Below are positions 36,673-48,975 of a DNA stretch of 64,000 nucleotides, one piece after another (within the stretch, counting starts at the first letter, position 1; every line of letters begins with the position of its first letter). The DNA comes from Ixodes scapularis (lineage: Eukaryota; Arthropoda; Arachnida; Ixodida; Ixodidae). The position numbers and the translations under genes were made by a program. The notes under the pieces are model-generated. The model was not told where the DNA came from. It saw only the letters and a program-made list of their open reading frames with translations, and did no database searches. The stretch is taken from positions 9,512,196-9,576,195 of the forward strand of contig NW_024609839.1 of NCBI RefSeq assembly GCF_016920785.2, written 5' to 3'.

Positions 36673-38211
36673 CTATGCATAGATAAGCTTTAAACTCTCA
36701 GTTATGCGAGTGGCCATGTATACATCCGGCCTCTCGGGATATGATGACTTCCACAGATGAGAAGCCTGGATTCCTCTCACAGGTTTTATGATGGTCCACT
36801 CTGCTTGCTTTACCGCACGAAACTCTCGAACCCATTCCACAGACAGGTGGAACATGCAGACATTTGTTACTTTTTTACGTAGCACTTCCACAAAGTCTTT
36901 AGCGGTGGCAATCGTTGAGTTGAGCGAAGATCTCAACTTGGTGAGCGTTGGTTCTTCCACCTACTTCATCACAAGCGCTTTCTCCGCGTCCAGTGGCTGA
37001 AAAGATCCTTCTTGCCGAAGAGTGCGGCTTCCGAGACAATTCGTGGAATTGGAGGCGATTCTTGAAATGCGCCGCCGCTCCGTCTGATCCAAAAATTATT
37101 TCAGAAAAGACTGGGAAATGAACATTAACATACTCTTTTATGGCCAGGCCTATGTGGCTAGAAGGGCGTGAGCTGTGTCATGTGTCGTGTACCATCGGTG
37201 ACAACGGCAAAGCTTTGCGTGCCTTGCGTGGACGTAACCACACTTGTGGAGAGAGACACTTGAGATTTTTTTCAATGAACACTCTGCACTTCGGTTGAAA
37301 AGAGTACTGTCCATTTTTCCGCAAAATCGAAGTGGAACACTTCGATTTTGCGTGGTGGTAAGGCGCTTCTTGTGTCATGTATCAGGCTTCGTTCAAGGTC
37401 AAGGATGTAAGGATGCCTCATATACTTTTCGCTCTCCTATTGCCGCAGGAAGGCAGAAGTGTCCATAACCTTTTTGACGAGTTCACCAGCGTCCCATAAC
37501 GCGAAACAGATCTCTTCGTCTTCGTCGAGATGAAGCGACTGCAGCGAGATGCTCTGCGGTTTTGGGCACTTTTCGCAACGGCGCAGAAAGCAATCGTTCT
37601 GTGGAGCGCAGCAGAGGTAGATGCGCTTGAGGTCGTCTTCAGTAAATGTCTTCTTTGGGGCATTTGTTATTGCCGCTAAAAGCAACTGAAAATTGACGCA
37701 ATATATGCATGCGCACACCTTGCGCTCGGCACTTTATTTTTACCCATTTTGGTCGTAGGGAATAAAATTTGGAGATGCCTAGTTCGGGATGGGGATGGTC
37801 CTTCCTAAACAGCTGGTAAGCTTCCTTAATAGAGCGGGTCATAAACCTTTTTACGACTTTGGACATGTCGTTGATCATGGCTTTGGCGACGTCCTTTTTG
37901 TTGGGGCTCTGAACAGAGCATACGAGGTCGTCGCGTCTGTAGTACTCAATTGCAACCCTCACGTCTTCGGCATTCGCCTTTTTCCCCATGTAGGGATCAG
38001 GGGTTGCCCAAACACCACCTTTGCGCTTCAGTTTTCATGTTTAATCAATCATGTAGGCAGTCGCTTCCGACACCAGACGCAATATTTTTTTCTTCAGGAT
38101 GATTGGTGGCAGAAGCACGTACAATCGCTTGCGTTCCTGGTGGGAACTACATGACTTCCGCGCTTCGCAAAACGCGTCAAACCACTCTGCGCAGTGCTCA
38201 CAACTGTCTTC
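36673..38211 (-). pseudogene. Decayed transposase of element A (N-terminus lost)
   Basis: On the minus strand the pieces run in family order. The first is EDSCEHCAEWFDAF… (38211-38041), then PNKKDVAKAM and FYSLRPKWVKI (37989-37730). CVNFQLLLAAI and RRCEKCPKPQSISLQSL follow (about 37718-37440), then a frame with DFAEKW-like residues (about 37350). SDGAAAHFKNRL (about 37100-37060) and FRAVKQAEWTIIKPVRGIQA (36673-36840) close the series. Several frameshifts and stops separate them. The region matching the first ~190 residues of element B's protein is absent; the homology stops exactly at the right arm boundary, so truncation and arm formation were probably one event. Confidence 0.75.
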
Positions 38212-38212
38212 G

Positions 38213-38375
38213 AGTTCGAGAGTTTCGTGCGGTGAAGCAAGCAAAGTGGACCACCGTAAAACCTGTCAAAGGAATCCAGGCAACTCATCTGTGAAAGTCA
38301 TCATATGCCGAGAGGCCAGATGTATATATGGCCATTCGCGCAACTGAGAGTTTTAAGCTTATGTATGATGCATAG
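38213..38375 (+). pseudogene. Extra inverted copy of transposase 3' end
   Basis: The plus strand encodes VREFRAVKQAKWTTVKPVKG and following residues. This is the same C-terminus that element A encodes on the minus strand at 36673-36840. It lies in the right arm and proves that the arm is an inverted duplication of coding sequence. Confidence 0.75.
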
Positions 38376-39075
38376 GTAGCGAATTTGCAGAGTGGGGCCG
38401 TTTTTTTTCCTGTGAATTGTAAGCTAATAAGTGGTATTCCAGCTCAAAGTTCCTTTTCACGTCACTAATACTCACCGCTTATAAAAAAAGAATGTTAATA
38501 ATATAAAATACATGCCATAACTAACGCTCAAAACGTTTGGTGCTGTGCGGCAAAGCCGCTATGACGAAGACGTCGGCTCGCTTCGAGTGAAGGTTTGTCG
38601 TAGCTTTTCCCGCTTGGAGGTCTGATATTACTCAATATTTTGCCATCACAGGTTAGTTCAAGTCACTGCAAAGTGCCAAGGGGAATTGAAAGAAAATAAA
38701 AGATGGAGTTTTTTTTAAATATCGACGCCCAATCATGCCACATTTTGAGAAATCAGCCGCATTTCCGCGTTGATAACAAAAAGATATTTAAGGGTGGGCA
38801 TATTATCTTTATATATTCGTAAAGAATATTTAAATACGCGCATTTTGGTATGTTTTGTGAAGTATTATGAAAGATGGTTTATTTGCAAAAAAAATTGTGA
38901 ATATGTCTTTAAAACGCGTTTTTGTGCCATGTTTGATATTTTTGTTTGCATAGAAATATTTTATGGATATTTTCAATTGTTTGTGTATGTGTTGTATAAC
39001 TTTTGTAAAACCTATTAAAAAAGTTATGGTGCCGTGAAAAGTTCGATAAGGAAATGACGACTGTGCAAAGTAGCA

Positions 39076-39980
39076 TTGTGAAATCTTCTCAATTTCCACG
39101 CCTCAAGCTTCTCTATTTTATATCTCAGCGAAAAAAGTTGTTAGGGCGTTCATATCTAGCTGAGTTTTCCTCCCAAGAACATGGCTTTCATATATATTTT
39201 TAACAAAAATATCTAAATTATGACCCGGACCATCATTGCATGAACTGACGTGGAATCACCCCACTGGAGAAAACCACCCTACACTGTAGTGGGCTTCTCT
39301 TCAGTAAGATGCTTACCGTGGTGGAGCACGCTTTGCAGGCATCGTGCTAACAGATGGGGAAGCACAATAGCACGCAATAGGCGGCTGCCTTGACGAGAGC
39401 ACGAAGTCAAGTATCACAAGTAAGAAAGTATTTGATTGTTAAAAATATTTGCCTTCGTCGCGTTTTCGTTTCATACATAACCTCCAGGCACATCCGCCAG
39501 AGCTATTTTAGACAACACCTAGTCGACAGCTCAAACACCGGCTCTTAACCCCGAATAGCGCCGGCATGTGTCAAAATCGACCACTATACTCCAGGAGACA
39601 TACCTTAAACAGCGCACAAGCACAAAAGGAAGAAAATAGAACTGTTGTAGTTCTATCATCTTCCTCAACCACAAGAACAGGATTAAAAAAATAGAACTCC
39701 GGTTTTAGGTATGTATTCTAAGTACCAGCTAGCTCAACACTCTACGGTACTATACTCGAGGACCACTTTCTATGTATATGCCGTCAAAGTTATGGGCGCA
39801 CGCTCGCTTTCGCATCTTGAGCTACCATCAAAACTGAGCACGCGCAGTCTTCACTTTTAAAATGCCACAGCAAGTTCTCCGCGAGTATACCGACCAAATC
39901 TCCACTACACCCCCCCCCCCTTTTTGCCGCCCCCCACACCGCTCCCCCAAAAGGAATGAAACAAACAAACAAACATATAT
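39076..39980. other. No gene seen
   Basis: Spacer between the two transposons, with a poly-C run at about 39909-39920 and an AAAC repeat at 39960-39974. Frame 39790-40077 minus overlaps the transposon end and is a shadow. Confidence 0.5.
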
Positions 39981-40611
39981 GGGTGGTTTCATTTGAATTC
40001 GACCAAGCTTGTCGGGGTCGGTCCTCAGAATTATCTGTCAAAAATCTATGTGAAATCCGAATCCCTGCGATGAACAAAACTGCCTTTCAAAAAAATTAGA
40101 AATATGTAGTTCGAGAGAAAAAAAAATATGGAACGCTGCCGGGTGAAATGCGTGGAAATCGCGATTCCATTTCTGCTCAAGTTTAGACGCTCTTTACAAA
40201 ATATTGACTAATCACTTACTCCTAATACTTTTTATACTATAAGTATGCGATGTGTTCTATTTTTAGAGGTAAATTATAGTTCTTTACCATTTTTAGTTAT
40301 TTTTACATAAAATCGCAAACATGCCACCGAGAGCAATTTCGACTAACATTGGGATAGCTATATCAAACGAACGGTATGGAGCTGTGTCATGAGACATATA
40401 TCAATACGTAGCTATTTAAATAACCTATCGATTGATATGTGTTTCTTGTTTATCGATTTTATTGAACACTATTGATTTCGCCCCAAATATGTACGAAAAT
40501 TGAAAATATACAAAGTTCGAAATACATTTTTTCAAAAAGGCCATTTTTTATTTTTTTCTAACTTCTCTACTTCATAGCCCATAAGGTGTAGAAATAGTGT
40601 ATATAAGTCTT

Positions 40612-40876
40612 GGGTGTAATATTTTTGTTGTATGTTGGTGACAACCAGTTAAATAAGCCACTTTTAAGCCTGTCACTCAATCCTTGGTTCATCTATTCTG
40701 GCTTCACCACATTGGTACTGGCGGCCTCAATAATAACAATCGGTTTTAGAAGCCAGTTCATCATGATCAGTTTGCCATTATATATGCTCATGACGACTCC
40801 TGGAACATCTGACATACGTTACGGAGGGCAAAACCTACCATTCACGTTAACAGTAATGCCACCTTCAGTCTATTTG
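40612..40876 (+). other. Mirrored 88-codon open frame in left arm (partner 44610-44873 minus)
   Basis: Both arms contain an inward-facing frame of about 88 codons beginning MGVIFLLY and including LSLNPWFIYSGF, with hydrophobic stretches. By eye I count about seven base differences between the two arms in this frame, and nearly all change the amino acid. That pattern argues against selection on a protein; the openness probably reflects shared arm sequence. I list it because it is long and duplicated, not as a confident gene. Confidence 0.35.
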
Positions 40877-41350
40877 TGAGACGAGCCGACATGTCCAAAG
40901 CTCTGGCAGGTGAACGTTCTCATCTTAAAAATTTCTCATGCACAGTGTGACATAAATAAGTGTAATTTCAATATAAACACCAAACAATCACTCATGAAGC
41001 AGCTCAGTACCTATCTTCTGTGATCATGGAAATTGTTTTACACTGATGAACGCATGGACATTTTTTTGCACAAACTTGAACTGTTTGAGCTATGTAGATA
41101 GTTTTATTTTGCTTATAAGCTTACACACGTAATACAAAGTACAGCTCACAAAATGAAAAACAAAAACGCTGGTATCACGACACAAAAAGACACTCGATTT
41201 AACTACTAATGTATTCACGTTAATAAAATACATGGTGCACAACACTCCCCCGTCTATACATGCAGAGGCTTTTACGAAACGTCTGGAATTTGCCTACACA
41301 GTTAACAAAGTCACACATTTTGAAACAACATGTAGGCACTAAAATACCGT

Positions 41351-43364
41351 TTATGCAGTTCGCTGAAGATGGATTTCCCCTTTTTCAAGTCGCCACACGT
41401 GGGAGAGGCGGATGCCTTTTTGAACCGGTATGGATCCCCATTCGGCTCTCTTGGTTTTGCGGAAATCACTCACGTCTTCTTGCTTTAAATTTAGGAGAGT
41501 CACATTTTTTACACACTTTCCCACCTTGCGCACAAAGTCCGTTGATTTCTGTATGGCCTCATCCACAGGCGAACGGAGGTTGTGCACCGTCGCCTGATGC
41601 TTCAGTAGCCCCCCTACTCCATCACAGGCGCTCTTGCCGTGTCCTGAGGCAGAAAAAACCCATTTCACCTTCGGAAGACCGGCTCGTTGGAACTCGTAGA
41701 GCTGAAATCTATTCTTAAAGTGAGCTGGCGCACCGTCAGATATATACGTTAATGACGTATAAACTGGAATGTTGTTCTCCAGCCAGTCCTCAATGCACCT
41801 TAGAGCGAGTACTGCGTGAGCAGTGTCATGGCACAGGTCTTCACACACGACACCGAAACATTTGGGACCTTGCGATGTCGACGCAACACATGTGAACACG
41901 GAGATTTGACGCTTGTGCCAGTGATGCTCTTGTATCTCGTGTGGCAGGGTCACCGTCCAGTTTTCCGCAAAATCAAAGTTCATGACAATATGCCTTGTGG
42001 TCACCTTGCTCTTCTCAACCCGAACAGCGTCCCGTTGACTTCTACGGATGAAGTCGTGAGTAGAAAACCTTGTGGCCCATTTTTGCATCTCTTTCAAAAA
42101 GGCGTTCGAGTCCGCAGTCTTATTCACCAAATTGCCATTCTCCCACGTGCAAAATCTAATCTCCTCATCTGGAACCAATTGTAATTCTTGTAAGGAGAGT
42201 CGATCAATGCTAGGGCATTTCTTGCATTCGCCCCGTAAGCAATTGGGCGTTGAGTCTGGGCAAAGGCACAGAGCGACAATATCCTCAGCCGTTATTTTTT
42301 CTTCCCGTACGCTGTTGAGGGCAGATAAGCACAAATCAAAATTTGTGCAGCACACGCATGCACACACGGTTTGGTCAGGGTTCAGCTTAACCCATTTTGG
42401 TCGCAGCGAATAAAATTTGGTCAATCCTAATTTGGAGTCCGGGTTAGCTTTCTTAAACAGCTTGTAGGCTTCTCTTATGGACCTGGTCATGTAGCGTTTG
42501 ACAACGGCTTGTTGTTCCCCATCCTTCATAATGTTTACAACGTCCTTTTTGTTTGGGGCTCTGCCGGGAACAGTCGAAATCATCGTCGGTGTAAAACCGC
42601 GTGGCTGACTGCACGATGTCCTCGCCTATCCTAGCGCCTTGGTATGGCTCGATACGATCCCATACGCCAAAACGTTCACGAAGTCGCTTGGCCTTTTTTA
42701 GTATGTAGCTCGATGCCTCCGGGATTAAACGTGCGACCTCGTTAACAGTTAAACTTGCAGGCACAAGCGTGAGCAGCTGGCATCTCTCCTGGTAAGACGG
42801 TGTCTTGACAAAGGCTTCTCTGAGGTTTGCCCACCACTCGTCACAGTTAAGGCAGGAGGATTCAGTCCCAGAGTTTGACTCACTCGTTTCCAGGCTATAT
42901 GCTGTAGCCAACTTTTTACGTACTTGTCTGCTGTACGACACTTCCATTTCCCGCTGTTTTCTTGCCGCATAGGAGTGACGGCTCTTCGGGTTTACGACAG
43001 ACGGCATCCGCAAGAGAGTTGTCTCAAGCCCTTTAGCAGATATTTCTTCGTTAATGTCATCTACTACTTCATGTTCTTCAATGAAGCTTGCCGGAGAGCT
43101 TGAAGATGGGTCACTCACCACACAGGCTGAAAGTTGCTCACCGGTTCGTCGAAAACAGTTCTGGCAGAGCATATCCGTCGACAGAACAGTAGCAGCTTTG
43201 GCTGGCGACAGAATTCTTTTCAATGCTTCTACGTTGAGGTCGGTTACGGGTCGAAAATGTCGGTTGCGGTATATCACTCGCTTATGTCTCTCAAAGGACT
43301 TCCTTTTGACGCTGAAAACTGCAGCCATGACTGAAACGTGGACGTGAGAAATACGAGTGGCCAC
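41351..43364 (-). pseudogene. DDE-like transposase of element B, one frameshift from intact
   Basis: It reads from 43364 (MATRISHVHV…) to a stop at 41351, about 670 codons, with a switch of frame near 42552. The second frame (42583-41351) contains FYSLRPKWVKL, Cys pairs CACVCC and CLC…C…CKKC suited to zinc binding, NFDFAENW (Asp 204 of that frame), YISDGAPAHFKNR (Asp 283) and SGHGKSACDGVGG (Asp 321). The two DD positions and the GHGKSACDG block look like an RNase-H-fold DDE/D catalytic core; this is inferred from motif shape. The N-terminal part has CQNC and CLNCDEWW, possibly a DNA-binding zinc module. Element A carries the same family. A cellular role is unlikely given the TIR context. Confidence 0.7.
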
Positions 43365-43994
43365 CTAATTCTACGTTCAAACCGGTGTGTTATTCCTTGC
43401 CGCGATCTTTTGCTTGTTTATTATTTCTCTCTTTCTGCTTTTATCTTCTTGTTGTTTTAGTATCGACGACTGTGTGAATATAATCGCTGAAAACCATCAC
43501 CGAGAAAGAGCGCGCTGTATGTCTTTTCATTTAAAGGGGAGGGAAGTAATAAATAGCGAAAAACGACGATAACAAAATCGCGGGATAAATGAGGACTGCA
43601 AACTTTAGGAAACACGTACAAAATCAAATAGACGAACTTAAAAGAGATAGACGCCGACAGAGAGTTCCTCTTTGGTGTGGTGCTTGCGTGCCCGAGACTG
43701 GTCTTGCCGGCAACCGCCAAAAATCACAGTGATCATAACTAAGATGCGTTGCGACCCCTGCGTAAACAAAGTTCCGCGCGTTCAGGAGATCGGCATGATA
43801 AAGTCAAAACTCTACTCTGTTCGTTTCCTCCCCTAGATAACCTTGACTAGACGGAGACAGACAAGTTTGCGCAGTGAGGTCCTTTGGTCAGAGAAGGATA
43901 GTTGGGGACAGCGAACCGGTCCGATAAACAGCCTCGGTCGGGAGCACGAGGTCAGCAAAGCTTATCGTAGGTCAACGAGGTCAACTAAGCTTAT

Positions 43995-44033
43995 CAATGA
44001 TTGTCTCAGATGTATCGTCTGAGACAATCATTG
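43995..44033. repeat. Perfect 16-bp hairpin inside element B
   Basis: CAATGATTGTCTCAGA (43995-44010) pairs perfectly with 44018-44033 around a 7-base loop. It lies between the transposase 5' end and the right arm, so it could be a regulatory or transposase-binding palindrome; that role is inferred from position only. Confidence 0.8.
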
Positions 44034-45498
44034 CTCTCCCTCGCGCTGATCAAAAGGGACCCGCGTTTGAGTCAGTTCGATGAAGAACAGAGTGCTACTT
44101 ACGTTAGCACCCCGTTTGACGCAAGAAAAAAAACCGTTTGTTTTATTATTTTTATTTTGAAGAGGAGTCGTCTTCAAGTTCTACGTGGCTGTCAGAAATA
44201 TTTTGTTCGCGATTTGTTAAACTACGTAAACAAATTACAACCAGATGTCCAACTCTCTTGGTGAAACGCCGGCTGCCGCTTTCGGGAGCTCTACGTTCTT
44301 AATTCCTACCAATTTCGCTCCTGTTCGTGCTTTTAAAGTAAAGGAAATGACAAGAAGCTTCCTTTAGCCGTGAAATTTGAAGGCAAAATTACAAAGCAAT
44401 AAGAACATTTTAATCATTGTTCTTTCTATAGCTATAACGGCTTTTGCAATAATAGTAAGGGGTTTCATTTCTCTCACAAACCGGGCTATCGTATGTAACA
44501 TATAGGTTGCATATTCAAGTTCACTTAACCGCACTCTGCTTCAGCGATTTAATCGGTAAGAACACTCGCCCGCCAAATCTCAAAATATAATGTCTAGCTT
44601 GTCCCGCTCTCAGACTGCAGGTGGCATTACTGTTAACGTGAATGGTAGGTTTTGCCCTCCGTAACGTACGTCAGATGTTCCAGGAGTCGTCATGAGCATA
44701 TATAATGGCAAACTGATCATGAGGGACTGGCTTCTAAAACCGATTGTTATTATTGAGGCCGCCAGTACCAATGTGGTGAAGCCAGAATAGATGAACCAAG
44801 GATTGAGTGACAGGCATAAAATTGGCTTATTTAACTGGTTGTCACCAAAATACAACAAAAATATTACACCCAAGACTTATATACACTATTTATACACCTT
44901 ATGGGCTATGAAGTAGAGAAGTTAGAAGAAAATAAAAAATGGCCTTTTTGAAAAAATTTATATCGAACTTTGTATATTTTCAATTTTTGTACATATTTGG
45001 GGTGAAATCAATAGTGTTCAATAAAATCGATAAACAAGAAACACATATCAATCGATAGGTTATTTAAATAGCTACGTATTGATATATGTCTCATGACACA
45101 GCTCCATACCGTTCGTTTGATATAGCTATCCCAATGTTAGTCGAAATTGCTCTCGGTGGCATGTTTGCGATTTTATGTAAAAATAACTAAAATGGTAAAA
45201 AACTATAATTTACCTCTAAAAATAGAACACATCGCATACTTATAGTATAAAAAGTATTAGGAGTAAGTGATTAGTCAATATTTTGTAAAGAGCGTCTAAA
45301 CTTGAGCAGAAATGGAATCGCGATTTCCACGCATTTTACCCGGCAGCGTTCCATATTTTTTTTCTCTCGAACTACATATTTCTAATTTTTTTGAAAGGCA
45401 GTTTTGTTCATCGCAGACATTGGGATTTCACATATATTTTTGACAGATAATTTTGAGGACCGACCCCGACAAGCTTGGTCGAATTCAAATGAAACCAC

Positions 45499-46218
<720 letters not shown>

Positions 46219-46246
46219 CCATATATATATATATATATATATATAT

Positions 46247-46914
46247 CGGGTGTTCCATTTGAACTCGAACAGATTTATTACAAAACGTGCAAAAGAGATG
46301 CACTAATACGGTTTGTGCAGGTGAGTTATACCGCCAGGGGGACATCATATGGGAGGATGATCTTTAGGATAAGTCAAACAAATGACTAAATTTTCTTATT
46401 TAACTTTTAATCAGTAAAAATAATTATATGGTTTCGATTAGAAACGTACTCAGCACAATGGAAACCTACTGTATCAGTCAATTTTAGAACGAACTGAAGC
46501 TCGTGGGAAACTCGTGGGTGCACCAAAGTTACCACTCATGCAGCAAGCGCAAAGCTAGCAGTGGCTCAACGCAGATGATTGAATTATCATCGCGTTCCGC
46601 CACTGCTAGCCTTGCGCCTGCTGCACGAGTAGTAACTTTGGCGCGCCCCCGAGTTTCCTACGAGCTTCAAGTCGTTCAGAAATTGAATGAGATAGATGTT
46701 TTTGATTATGCTCAGCGTGTTTCTAATTAAAGCAGTTTGATTACTTTGACAAAAATGAAAAAAGTTAATTAAAGAAGTTTAGTTAATTATTTGACTTATC
46801 GCAAACGTTAGCCATCTATGTAATGTCACCCTGGATGTAAACTTCACCTACAGGACCCCTATTAGTGCATCTTTAACGAATGATTTCCAATATATTTGTT
46901 CGAATTAAAATGGA

Positions 46915-46920
<6 letters not shown>
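46247..46920. mobile_element. Full-length foldback MITE with GGGTG end
   Basis: The left end CGGGTGTTCCATTTGAACTC mirrors the right end (…TTCGAATTAAAATGGAATTA). The arms pair along almost the whole 674 bases. The centre (about 46500-46675) is a stronger palindrome: GCAAAGCTAGCAGTGGC on the left against GCCACTGCTAGCCTTGC on the right, with CTCGTGGGAAACTCG against CGAGTTTCCTACGAG outside. It is flanked on both sides by AT arrays. The terminus resembles transposon B (GGGTG, CATTTGAA, TCGA), suggesting B-type transposase could mobilise it; this is inference. Confidence 0.75.

Positions 46921-46964
<44 letters not shown>
46921..46964. repeat. AT dinucleotide microsatellite
   Basis: About 44 bases of AT repeat immediately right of the foldback MITE and next to the 3' end of the minus-strand Penelope-like element. 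Confidence 0.9.
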
Positions 46965-46969
<5 letters not shown>

Positions 46970-48420
46970 TGGGTGACTAGGTTAAGCATTTGTGAAAATT
47001 AAAAACAGCGCTAGGGTGGACGAGGGACGAGTAGAAACAGACAGACAAAGCGCTGACTTACAACTGTTGTTTTATCAGAAATGTAAAAAAAAATCATTGT
47101 GATACTCAAAACGTCAACAAACATACACCATCAGCTATTTTTAACACGGGTTGAATTCCTGGATAAACACCTGTTCCTCCTTATATAAATCTATAGTCTG
47201 CAAACGGAGACAGCTTCCGTCCTCGTACGAGTAAAATAAAATACGCCTCTAAAATTTATCTCGCCATCTTTGCTCTATGCCTACCCAGCGTCATCGTTTC
47301 CTCTAAAATTAGACTGCAGTCACCCATCAGAGTGATTTAACTGATTGCCCCTGGCGAAGAATGAACAAACCGGGCATATTCCATGATGCTTTTGTTAACA
47401 AATCTGCCGATTTGTCCGATATAGACAATTTTACATGTCAAAGGTATCTGGTACACAACACCCACTCGGCACTTGACGAGTCCATTTTTTGTTCGGTGGT
47501 TTATTTCACATGCCGGACCGTTCTGTTTTTCTTTATCAACGTTTGCATAATTAAAACAATGCAGCACATCGTTGACTAACTCCACGCCAACAATAACGGA
47601 CTTCGCTGAAAGCACCAAGAAATCATCCACATACCGGCAGTTTGTGAATTCTCCCAACCATTCGATATCCTTACGTATTCTCGTATCACATTTAGCCAAA
47701 AATATATTCCACAGCACTGGCGCAACACGGAAGCCGATACATATACCTCGCTTTTGAGCGTAGACACCATCACCAAAGGACACACAGGTTGAGTTCTAGT
47801 AGCTCTAGAAAGGTTGAGTTCTAGTAGCATTCCAGTAGCTCTAAAAATAACTCCACACTTACTCCGCTCATATTTCGAAAGCACATTTCATTGTTTTCTT
47901 TATTGCACTTTTTATCCCTGAAAAAAACTTGTCATGCGGGATGGAGTAGAAAAGGTCCTCCTCGTCAATAGAAAAGCCTCCGCCGTAGGACTCGTCCCCC
48001 CTCGCCAGCAAAATTATGACAGCTTCCGAGTTTCGCACCAGGAATGGGTCACTCAATTTAAGGCCGGCCTACTGCCTTCTAAGAAAGCCCCCCACTTATA
48101 TTCGCCACGTATCCCTTTCCGTTACGATCACTCTCAACAGACCGTTTATTTTGTGGGTCTTGAAACTAAATAATACAGTTTTTTGGAGGCTTGTATCTTA
48201 TTCGCAAGCTGGCTCAGCTGCAGCCTGTCAAACAGAGCCCTGGCGGACGTCTTGACTTTGCTGTGGGATATCTTGTTCACTTGCCTGAGGCTCTTGGGGC
48301 TGGCGGTGTGGGACTTTTCACCAAAGAGCCCCCCTGGCAGAACCTCCAAACCTCCCTGTTTGTCCGCGGTCAGAAGGTTGAGTTGGTTCTCCCTGAAGTC
48401 TGTCCCTAAATGGCGTGTAC
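46965..48420 (-). mobile_element. Penelope-like element with partial RT and GIY-YIG (minus)
   Basis: On the minus strand the pieces run RLQGEPTQPSDRG and LFGEKSHTASPKSLRQVNKI (48420-48146), then SIDEEDLFYSIPHDKFFSGI (RT motif A region, within 48056-47868). QKRGICIGFRVAPVLWNIFL and RYVDDFLVL (RT catalytic box, within 47783-47580) come next, and VVYQIPLTCKIVYIGQIGRF (GIY-YIG) closes the series. Frameshifts separate the N-terminal pieces, and the linker between RT and endonuclease is deleted, since the frame runs from FNYANVDKEKQNG straight to the endonuclease. A non-coding tail ends near an AT array at about 46970. Dead copy. Confidence 0.75.
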
Positions 48421-48429
48421 TTATCGTGT

Positions 48430-48975
48430 ATTTCCAGTTGTTCGGCTTTCTTCAGCGCCACACAAGCTGTCTGATCTATGTTCAAAAATAAGCAACGAAA
48501 AGGGAGAGGGAAAAGTGTGTCAAAAGAAACACGCAAAGCAATACGTGGTGTGTGCAACGTCAGTGTTATATAACATATCAATGAGTTGCGGGAAAATGTA
48601 TGTGGGCCAAACGGGGCGTTGCATAAATGAGAGAGCCAGAGAACATGCCTGGTCAGTGAAACAGTCCCCGTCGGGTAATCTCGCGATCCACTGCGATAGG
48701 TGACCATGTGGCCCGGAATCGGAAAATAAACAACAGTTCTGGGAAGATACGCAAGCAAGACAGCCCGAAAAATACATGATTCATTCTGCATAAGAGAGCA
48801 ACGGGAGAGTTTGTGTATTAGTGCGTCGTCACTGCACTTAACAAATGAGGATTTTTTTTTAGCCAACAGCGAGATAGACGGTATCAATAGTCAATGCTTG
48901 TTTCGATAAGCCTTCAGTTGAGAGTGCGCTCCGTCTCTGTCCCCTTCCTCGTCCATGTCTATTCGGGCTTTTCCA
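48430..48975 (+). pseudogene. Penelope-like GIY-YIG fragment (plus), head-to-head with the minus copy
   Basis: The plus frame 48410-48703 contains HKLSDLCSKISNE, then VLYNISMSCGKMYVGQTGRC, NERAREHAWSVKQSPSGNLA and IHC. The endonuclease core YVGQTGR is intact. A stop follows at IHCDR and decayed sequence runs into TTCAGTTGAGAGTGCGCTCC (48911), a phrase related to 60450 and to the complement of about 47050. No RT on this strand. Confidence 0.7.

Larger units (their letters stand above)
35976..39075. mobile_element. DNA transposon A: decayed, folded back, long inverted arms
   Basis: The left arm 35976-36834 and right arm 38213-39075 are close reverse complements (about 860 bases each), starting with GTACTTTGCACAGTCGTCAT at the left. 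Between them lie decayed pieces of the same transposase family found in element B. The arms are not ordinary terminal repeats: their inner part contains the last codons of the transposase. The element therefore holds that 3' end twice, once in each orientation. Target duplications are not visible. Confidence 0.8.
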
